A DNA stretch of 21,556 bases from CAZBLP01 sp964492825 (lineage in GTDB: Bacteria; DYJV01), in the NCBI GenBank assembly GCA_964492825.1, contig CAZBLP010000035.1, forward strand, positions 1 through 21,556, in the 5' to 3' direction. The position numbers and the translations under genes were made by a program. The first letter of the stretch is position 1; each line of letters opens with the position of its first letter. Below the pieces are notes generated by a model. It was not told where the DNA came from. It searched no databases and saw only the letters and a list, made by a program, of their open reading frames with translations. Below are positions 1-8,200 of this stretch, one piece after another.

Positions 1-53
1 TGCTTGTCCATTTTGTAGTTTTTAAATATTTTTTACCGTGCAAAGCTTTCAAT

Positions 54-3000
54 TTAGAAATTCCATTGAAATCCAATTTTACCTAAAAAACCCTCCCATG
101 GCAGTTGTTGTGATTCTACTCTGTCAGAAACCAGATAATTATATTGTTCATCTGTGATATTTTCCACAGAGAGATATATCAGACCTTTTTTATTAAATAA
201 ACTTTTTTCAATATAAAAACTTGCAATAATAAAATCATCACCTAAATTTTCACCAAAATCGTTTCCTTTTTCATCCTGAGAGACTAACCAAAAGGCGAAT
301 TGTGCTTTAATACCAGCTGGATGGGTGTATGATAGTCTAATCTCAGAGCTGTAATCAGTTCGTTCTCTTTCAGGGTTTTTAGCTTCAAAATCAACTCCTT
401 TAAAAGTAAATGACAATGCTAAATTTTTTGATAACAAAGTATTTATTACAAATCTTAAAGTATCAAATTGTTCGTTTCTCCATAGATTTTGTCCGTTGTC
501 ATCAGGATAAGGCGTGAAATAGGAAGGATATCTCCTGCTTGTTCTGTAAAGCTCTAATCTTGTAAAAACAGTGTCACTCCAATTCCTGTCCCATCCAATT
601 CCGTAAAATCTTGTCCATGTTCCTGGTGTTGTGCCTGTGACTTTTTTAAAACCTGATATTTCAGTAGGCTGTAAAGTACCGCTTAAATAATCAGGTTGCA
701 TCTCTTGAAAATATCCAAACCTTAAAATATCTTTTTGGGTTAGATTATATACTAAGCCTATTTCCGGAAGAATTTTTTCCTTTTTTTTGTATGAATTATC
801 GGAGAGCCATATATTGTCGAGATAAATATAAGATACTCCTCCAGTAATGATTAAATTGTTATTTTTCCAAAGATCTCTGAAAAAAACCCTTCTTTCTTTC
901 TTATGTATATTGTTAGAGCTGCTATATGGTGGGATATTATACAATATTGGATAATAGTACGACTGTCTTGGACGTTGGAATCTGTTTTCAAAACTTGTAC
1001 CAAATGAAATCCTATGATTAGCTGTTCTGAATAGTTCCAACAATTCCAATCTCCAAGCATTGCTGTGATATCTTGAATTTATGGATGAAAAATATTTATA
1101 TTTTGTTGGATTATTCCATTTGGTATTACTGTCTTCTCCATGTCCCTGAAAGTTAATAAGCAAACTTTTTCCAGCTGCTTGTCGCCAATGATATCCAATA
1201 TTAAAAGACCAATAATCCATATCTGTATCAATATCTTCTGTTTTCACATTATCAAAAACCCATGCATTTAAGTCTCCTTGATCCCTATGTCCAAAAACAG
1301 TTGATAACATCAATTGATGACTTTCCGATAAAGAAGTTTTTATTTTTATCAAACTCTGCTCTATTTGTTCGTCTGAATTTCCTCGAGGTCCGTCTGTGTA
1401 TTTATAAATTGCATCTGTGTAAAATGCTACCCTTTTTGAGCCACCGTTAATAAAACCTCCGGTGCTAACAGTTTCATCATTGCCTAAAATACCCCATAAA
1501 CTACCTTTTATTTTGGGAATTTCAAGAAGACTTTGATATCCTGTATAAGTGATATATGTATTTGAATTTACAGGCTGGAGCAGTTGTGCTCTTTTAACAT
1601 CTCCAAGTGTTGCAGAATCAATCTCTCCTGTCCCAACAGCTTGTGATGCTCTGAATAGATAAGCCCCGCTGTTTGTAGGATCATCCCAAACAGCCAAATC
1701 ACCTGAAGCTTTTGCCCATTCGTCTAAACCCATTCCTGATAATGAATAAGCTAAGCTAACATTTTTTAAAGCTCTATCTTGGTCAAGTAAAAATCTTGAC
1801 CTTGTAGATAGAAGGTTATTATTAAGGCTTATTGCTTTTTGAATTTCCTTTACACCTTCTCCTTGCCTATATTCATCAGCCAAAATAATGGAAAGATAAA
1901 TATGAGGTGTAGGATCATTAGGATCAAGTTGCATTGCTCTTCTGAGTTCAATTTCAGCTTCATGTCTTTCACCTCTTTCATACAAAGCTTTTCCAAGATA
2001 ATTATGAGGATATGCTGCAAAAGGTTCAAGCAAAGAAGCTTTTTCCATTTCAATTAAACCATTTTTAAAATTGCCGCTGCTGTAAAGTGCAATACCCAAC
2101 CCTAAATGAGATGTTGCAACAGAAGGGTTAATATTAATTGCTTTGTTAAATTCTGAAATTGCATCTTGTAGATTTTTTTCAATTAATGCAAGATATGCTT
2201 TTAAAATATGTAATCTTGCATCATCTTTGCCTTTAAAAGAATTTATTAATGAAAATGTTTCTTTTACTCTGTCCAATCCCAATAAAAGTTCTGCTTTTCT
2301 TAAGACCGCAGGAACCGACAATGAATCAGCCTTATAAGCTTTATTTGCGTATTTTAATGCTTTCTGAAATTCTCCTTTTGATTGCAAAATTGTAGCCATG
2401 GCTACATTTACAGCAGCGCTGTCAGGATGTGATTTATATACATTATTTATCAAATTAACAGCTTTTTCTGTATTACCAAAGGCTAATTCTTTAACAGCAT
2501 TTAAAGCAATTTGGATATATTCTCTGTTCTTAATATTTTTTTCTGTAGGTCCTACAATATCAGGAGTAATTATAAGCCATTGTGCTGAAAGTTCAGGTTT
2601 GGCGAGCAATGTTATTTTGGGAGATTCTCCTTTTTTAGTTTTTGCAACTTCGCCTCTATTAATAACTACGCTACCTTTTTCATTAGAACATTTTACTTTA
2701 CCTTCAAGAACAGTGACATCACTTTTATCACCTTTGTCATTAACTGCTATTACCATTTCCGTTCCCCTGATACTTGCAGTTACAACAGGGGTCTGAAATA
2801 TAGGCTTTGAACCTTTTCTTTTGTTTCTAAACCATATTTTCCCTTTTAAAAGTTTATTGAGCCCTGCTCTGACAGGAAAAGCTCCTGGAGCACTTCCAGT
2901 TTTTTTCAAACAGAAAATCGAATTAGATTTAATACGAATTTGAGAATGATCATTTAATAACAGAGCAGCTTCTGAATTAGCACTGGTACGAATACAAGAA

Positions 3001-3185
3001 CCTTCTTCAAGTGTTTGGTTGATAGAAACTTTATCCCACTTTTGTCCGTTATTTGTTGAGAATGAAACTTTACCTGAGAAAAAAATTATTTTTCCTGCTG
3101 TTTTGTTGCAATATCCTTTTACTGTAATTAAAGAAAAGGTTATTAAACAGAAAATAATAATGAAAATTTTGTTTTGAAGTTTCAT
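54..3185 (-). CDS. FecR-TPR-outer-membrane beta-barrel fusion protein
   Basis: 1043 aa, last gene of the three-gene minus-strand unit, 16 nt after the cyclase. The start is supported by a GGAGA Shine-Dalgarno site just upstream. Visible order: a Sec-type signal peptide (about 1-26); a FecR domain (about 30-190) with the typical TASIRGTEM core near 136-144 and VLEGKVK near 159-165; TPR-like helical repeats (about 225-455, e.g. DPNDPTPHIYLS at 421-432); then about 480 residues rich in alternating aromatic/polar strands typical of an outer-membrane barrel. The C-terminus (ENITDEQY, final GFQWNF) resembles that of TonB-dependent receptors and ends in Phe, but no plug domain or TonB box is seen; FecR plus TPR sit where a plug would be. 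FecR domains are known as periplasmic signal or peptidoglycan-proximal modules and TPRs as protein-binding scaffolds. I infer an outer-membrane protein with a large periplasmic part that could relay to the CHASE2 cyclase. The ligand is unknown. Confidence 0.8.
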   Translation of the reverse strand: MKLQNKIFIIIFCLITFSLITVKGYCNKTAGKIIFFSGKVSFSTNNGQKWDKVSINQTLEEGSCIRTSANSEAALLLNDHSQIRIKSNSIFCLKKTGSAPGAFPVRAGLNKLLKGKIWFRNKRKGSKPIFQTPVVTASIRGTEMVIAVNDKGDKSDVTVLEGKVKCSNEKGSVVINRGEVAKTKKGESPKITLLAKPELSAQWLIITPDIVGPTEKNIKNREYIQIALNAVKELAFGNTEKAVNLINNVYKSHPDSAAVNVAMATILQSKGEFQKALKYANKAYKADSLSVPAVLRKAELLLGLDRVKETFSLINSFKGKDDARLHILKAYLALIEKNLQDAISEFNKAININPSVATSHLGLGIALYSSGNFKNGLIEMEKASLLEPFAAYPHNYLGKALYERGERHEAEIELRRAMQLDPNDPTPHIYLSIILADEYRQGEGVKEIQKAISLNNNLLSTRSRFLLDQDRALKNVSLAYSLSGMGLDEWAKASGDLAVWDDPTNSGAYLFRASQAVGTGEIDSATLGDVKRAQLLQPVNSNTYITYTGYQSLLEIPKIKGSLWGILGNDETVSTGGFINGGSKRVAFYTDAIYKYTDGPRGNSDEQIEQSLIKIKTSLSESHQLMLSTVFGHRDQGDLNAWVFDNVKTEDIDTDMDYWSFNIGYHWRQAAGKSLLINFQGHGEDSNTKWNNPTKYKYFSSINSRYHSNAWRLELLELFRTANHRISFGTSFENRFQRPRQSYYYPILYNIPPYSSSNNIHKKERRVFFRDLWKNNNLIITGGVSYIYLDNIWLSDNSYKKKEKILPEIGLVYNLTQKDILRFGYFQEMQPDYLSGTLQPTEISGFKKVTGTTPGTWTRFYGIGWDRNWSDTVFTRLELYRTSRRYPSYFTPYPDDNGQNLWRNEQFDTLRFVINTLLSKNLALSFTFKGVDFEAKNPERERTDYSSEIRLSYTHPAGIKAQFAFWLVSQDEKGNDFGENLGDDFIIASFYIEKSLFNKKGLIYLSVENITDEQYNYLVSDRVESQQLPWEGFLGKIGFQWNF

Positions 3186-3201
3186 TTTTTTCTCCTTATA
3201 T

Positions 3202-5226
3202 TTATTTTGTTGTCATTTGCCATGTACCATCCCAATGTTCAGGTTCATTTTCAATTAAAATTTTGCATCTGTTTAAAAAAAGCTTGGATGGTTTATCATT
3301 AGGATAAATTTTTAAAATATTATCAAATAATTGCATTGCCTGATGCCATTTCCCATCTCTATAAAGAGACAATCCTTTTGAAAATTCATCAAACATTTTT
3401 TTTAATTTATCATCAACTTCCCCTTTTGAGAATAAATGGAAAATTTTTACAGGTTTCAGTTTGCCTTTCACTTTAACAAAATCTAATTCCCTGAAAGTAA
3501 AATTTTTTTTAACTGAGTTTTTAGTGTTTTCTCCCACTATAATAGGCACACCGTATTCTTTTGTTAAACCTTCCAGTCTGGATGCAAGATTTACTTCATC
3601 ACCAATTACAGTATAGTCAAAATGTTTATATGAACCAATATTACCAACAATCATGTCACCAGTATTAATGCCTATTCCTATTTTTGGCCTGTCAAGTCCT
3701 TCTTTTATCCAGAAATCACCTACCTCATCAAGAGCTTCCATCATTTCAAGAGCGGTAATGCATGCTAAATCAGCATGATCATCTATAGGTATTGGTGCCC
3801 CGTAAACAGCCATAACAGCATCACCAATATATTTATCCAATAATCCTTTATTAATAAAAACCCGGTCAGTCATTTTCCCAAGATAATGATTTAAACAGAA
3901 AATTAACTTTTCTGGTGATGTTTTCTCAGACAGAGAAGTAAAACTCCTTATATCGGAAAACAAAACAGTAAGATTTCTTTTTTCGCCACCTAAGTTAAGC
4001 AATTGGGGATTTTTTAAAACTTCCTCAACAACAGCAGGTGGAACATATCTGTCAAAAGCACCTCTTATTTTTTTCTTTTCTTTAAAAGTTGAAAAATAAC
4101 CTGTAAGTCCCCAGCCTACACCGCTGATTGTCAATGAAACAATAGGAACTCCCATATATATCACAAACCCTTTTTTTAAGAATAACCATATTGAACACAC
4201 AACTAATAATCCCATTAATCCGGAAACAACAATAGCTAATTTAACAGGATACTTTCTGAAAAATACAGGTATTGATACTATAATTGCAAAAATTATGTTT
4301 AAAAAAGGATTTTCAATTTCTTTTAATGGTAATCCCTGCAATATTGTAGATAGAGCATTTGCATGGATTTTTACACCGAACATTGCTTTTCTGCTGAATC
4401 TGAAAAATGGTGTGGGAAAAGCGTCAACAGCACTTCTTGTTATTTCAACAGCTGCATCTGATGCAAATCCTACAAATACAAGCTTATTTTTAAAAAAATT
4501 TTCAGGCAGATATTTTTTCATATTTAAAACCTGATAATATGAAACTGTTTTTATGCTTCCTGATTTTCCTGCAAAGTTAATTAAAAAAGGTTGCAGAGAG
4601 TCTATATCTTTATTCAGCCATTCATTTAATTTATTCTTTTGAAATGATAGTAATGCTGCTGCAAATGATAATGTAGGTGTATCATTGATTATTAATTGTC
4701 CATGCCTTATTATACCGTCAGAATCTGGGAAAAAATTTACCAGTGCCACGGATTTGGCTGCATCTGCAAGCTCTCTAACAGGCTGGACAAAAATTGTCTG
4801 AGAATAACCCTGTCTTTGCACTTGACTGATACTTGCTCCCAATACAACGTTTCCTGATTCTCTGATGGATTTTTCAAATATCTTATCATCTTCCGGATAT
4901 TTTGACGGTTCAACAAACATAATATCAAATGCAACTACCTTGGCACCTGCTTTTTTTAGATTTTTTATAACCTTTCCATGCAAAGCTCTTGGCCAAGGCC
5001 ATTGTCTGTTAATTTCTTGAAAAGATGGTTCGTCAATGGCAACAACAATTATATCTTTGTCAGGTTGGATATTTCCTCTAACAGTGTATAACAAATCTAA
5101 CCAAGCATAGTTTAAATTTTCACCTGTTTTTATATAAGGAATAAAAAGTAAAAAAATTATAGGTATTGAAAGGCCTAAAATTATTACAATCCATTTTAAG
5201 AAATTTTTTTTTATGGTTTGTTTCAT
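3202..5226 (-). CDS. CHASE2 domain class III adenylate cyclase
   Basis: 674 aa, inner-membrane receptor expected to make cAMP. Layout: N-terminal membrane helix (about 8-32); extracytoplasmic CHASE2 sensor (about 35-305; VVAIDEPSF and WPWPR near 61-80 are typical); three more helices (about 307-324, 329-350, 354-378); linker; class III cyclase domain (about 415-600). Catalytic residues are present by motif: metal-binding D425 (FSDIRSFT) and D469 (YIGDAV), purine-contacting K465 and T539, and transition-state N546 and R550 (NLASR). K plus T at the two selectivity positions fits the Lys/Thr type of bacterial adenylate cyclase rather than a guanylate cyclase; this is inferred from the family. 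After the cyclase a TPR-like helical tail (about 605-655) could bind a protein. It starts 7 nt after the beta-helix gene, with an AAAGGAA site overlapping that gene's end, and is followed by the FecR-TPR-barrel gene. CHASE2 cyclases beside FecR genes are, from general knowledge, a recurring arrangement. The sensed signal is unknown. Confidence 0.92.
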   Translation of the reverse strand: MKQTIKKNFLKWIVIILGLSIPIIFLLFIPYIKTGENLNYAWLDLLYTVRGNIQPDKDIIVVAIDEPSFQEINRQWPWPRALHGKVIKNLKKAGAKVVAFDIMFVEPSKYPEDDKIFEKSIRESGNVVLGASISQVQRQGYSQTIFVQPVRELADAAKSVALVNFFPDSDGIIRHGQLIINDTPTLSFAAALLSFQKNKLNEWLNKDIDSLQPFLINFAGKSGSIKTVSYYQVLNMKKYLPENFFKNKLVFVGFASDAAVEITRSAVDAFPTPFFRFSRKAMFGVKIHANALSTILQGLPLKEIENPFLNIIFAIIVSIPVFFRKYPVKLAIVVSGLMGLLVVCSIWLFLKKGFVIYMGVPIVSLTISGVGWGLTGYFSTFKEKKKIRGAFDRYVPPAVVEEVLKNPQLLNLGGEKRNLTVLFSDIRSFTSLSEKTSPEKLIFCLNHYLGKMTDRVFINKGLLDKYIGDAVMAVYGAPIPIDDHADLACITALEMMEALDEVGDFWIKEGLDRPKIGIGINTGDMIVGNIGSYKHFDYTVIGDEVNLASRLEGLTKEYGVPIIVGENTKNSVKKNFTFRELDFVKVKGKLKPVKIFHLFSKGEVDDKLKKMFDEFSKGLSLYRDGKWHQAMQLFDNILKIYPNDKPSKLFLNRCKILIENEPEHWDGTWQMTTK

Positions 5227-5233
5227 AAAATAT

Positions 5234-8200
5234 TTATTCCTTTATTGCATAAATTACCTGTTTGCCAATATTGGAATACATTATTACATCTGTCATCCCA
5301 TCATTGTTGTAATCAAGAAATTCCCATGATACGCCTAAATCGTCTTTATTTTTATTGTATGAGCTTATTTCTGTTGATGATAATTGGTCAAATGGAGTCA
5401 CAACAAAATCAGCTTTATATTTTACATCTAAATTCAAATCAATTATTCCGGTGTTTCTGTCAATATTATAGGAGCTACCCAAGTACCTGTCCAATTCTTC
5501 AATTAGCAAGTCGAGAGAAGCAACCATAGGAGGCATGGACTGTTCAATATTGTCTGAAGAGTAACTTGCCAACAATGCATAAGCAGATGATGCAGGATCT
5601 GTACCTTGAAAATTAAATGTAACTGTTCCTGTTGAAAAAGAGTCCAGGTCTTTTAGTAAATATCCGAATCCTAATGATATTAATTCATTGTCCTTTATTT
5701 TAACAGTAGCAATTCCGTTCTCATCAATATTTATAATAGAAGCATTATCAGATTGATTATTGGAAAAGATTTTATATAAAGTTCCTGAGAAACCTATTGT
5801 ATTGGCAGGAGCCGGTGATAGCAATGTCCCAACACCATATTTAACGGATAAAATACGTCCGTCAGGTAATATATGTACTCCATCAGGTAGTTTGGATGGA
5901 ACAATTTTTATTTTCGGTACAAAAACGGACATATTAAAATCAATGCTATTGTTATCTGTTAAGTTCATAATAATTTCACCTGTTTTTGCAACTTTTAAGT
6001 TGTTGGCAGAGACTCCAATATCTTCAAGTTGTGCTGAAATAATTTCATTTGTATTAACAACATTACTGCTGTTGTCCTGAAAAACATATTTGTCTGACAA
6101 AACAACTTCAGGTAAAGCATTAATCAAATTATCCTTTTCTTCAGATGTTAAATTGTATCCGTCCAATAAACCGGAAATATTATCTTTTAATGTATCTTTG
6201 TCTACAGAAACTCCAGATGTTAAATCAACAGTTGTAACATTATATGCTTTTTTTAATATTTCTGGATATTTTAGCATTAATTCAGTTATATTATCCGAAT
6301 CTGAAAAAGCATTGCTATTTAATCCATTGGTTAAATCATCGGCTATAAGATCAATGGTTTTATCTGCAACTTCTTTTGCCTGTAAAGCAACTTCAGTATT
6401 TATACCTTGCTCTGTTACTTTTGCAATTGGAGCTACCATATTGGAAATACCATTAATCAGATTTTCCGAATTTTCTAAATTAAAGTTGTTTTTATTTAGT
6501 TGATTTAATGAACTTACAGTTGTTTCCGATATTGATTTAACTTCGGTTTGAAATTGTTCTACAGAGGCTTGGACAACGTCAGGTGATTCAATGCTTTTTA
6601 AACTATCCAAAGTATTTTTTATGCTTTCACCACTTTTTTCAATAACCGTTCCAATTGCTTCACCCAATTTTTCCTTGTCAGCTATTTCTAATGTCTTGTC
6701 AATTGCATTGTTTATTACATTTCCCATTCCGTGGACAACGTCCTTTACTTTCTCTTCGGAATTCTGAACATTTGCAGCTAATTTTATACCTGCTTTTACA
6801 GTATCATCCAATGTCTCAGCCAACGTTGTTATATCACTTGTATTTTTTGTGGCGTTTACAATTTGGTCTAATTTGTTTACAGTATCTGAAACTTTATTCA
6901 GAGCCTGCTCTAACTTTTCTTCAGAAGCTCCTGAACTTATTAATTGATCTGCTGCTGCATCTAATTTATTAAGGTTCTCAGCAAGAGTATCCATATCTAT
7001 TTCTCCACCGCTATTAATTTGTTGTATTGCATCATCAACAGTTGAGCTTGCGTTATTTATATCTTCTTCTGCCTCGTCAGAATCACTTTCACCACTTGAT
7101 GATGAACCACTATCTCCTGAAGAAGTAGTACCTCCGCTATTTCCTCCTGAACTACCTCCTGATGAAGAAAAATATGCTGTATAGGTAAAATTATCAGAAG
7201 CAGATATATTGTCCGGATTCTCGGTGCTTGAAGAGCCGTTGTCAAGTTCGTAATGATCAAACATATATCCAGAGTCAGCAATTCCCTCAAATTTTAATAT
7301 TGTATTCTTAAAGAAAAATTCTTCTGTTTTGGTTTCATCATTTATTTTTACACTACCGCTCCCGTTTACACTTGCAGTTGCTTTATATTTGTCAACAGGT
7401 TTTGAAATAAAACTATATCCGCCTCCTACTATTAAATTTATATCTGAGCCTGTATCATTATTAATTTTAAATGCTAATAACTGGTTGTTTCCTGTTGAAA
7501 AAGCAGAAAAATTGTCTATAAAAAAGGGACATACTGTTTTACCGTTACAGCTAAAATTATCTGATACATAATATGTATAAGTTCCATTATCGTAAACGCC
7601 AATTGATACTGAAATATTTCCATTTACAGGATCGTTAAATGTTAAAACACCTGTCCAGCTTCTGTTGTCAGAAGCATTTCCTGCTTCGAAATTCATATTG
7701 CCAGTATTATTTGCTTTAAATATTATCTCATTGCCATTTGCAATAGTAGTATTGTCAGGTTTAAGGTCCAAATTCTGTCTGTTCATTGAAAAATTGTTGT
7801 TGTCATCAATATCCAGCCACCATGCGTAAATAGTATAATTGTCAAAAGAAGTATTTGACATAGGGTAATGATCAATATCATCATTTCCAATAGTATCAAC
7901 AGTAAAAGGATTGTCAGCAATACCGTCTTTATTGTTGTCACTGCTATTAAAAAGGGCTCCTGTATCAGAATAATAGTTGCCAATATAACTTTTTACTACT
8001 GCTTTGGAATTTTCACCAAAATAGTTATATTCAAAAGCTATTTTTACGGGAGAATCCCAGTAATTGTCCTGTCCGTATGATTCATCTGAGTTATTATCGT
8101 AAAATTGATTAAAATAATTAAAATAAATAGAGTTATTATCAGAGTCACTTCCATAATATATGGAGCCGCCTATATTATTCTGAAAGATTATATTATAATT

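Noticed and set aside
1..53. Possible start of a further minus-strand gene (ATG at 11-9) or a terminator after the barrel gene
   Set aside because: Only three codons are visible with no Shine-Dalgarno site, and the AAAGCTTT palindrome is not followed by a T run; nothing can be supported.
2398..2796. 132-codon plus-strand ORF inside the FecR-TPR-barrel gene
   Set aside because: It is antisense to the FecR region, has no Shine-Dalgarno site or recognisable motif, and the minus-strand gene is clearly coding.
5760..6503. Two consecutive plus-strand ORFs (106 and 137 codons) opposite the helical part of the NosD-like gene
   Set aside because: Shadows of a low-stop antisense frame in AT-rich, Asn/Asp/Leu-rich coding DNA; no start signals or family resemblance.
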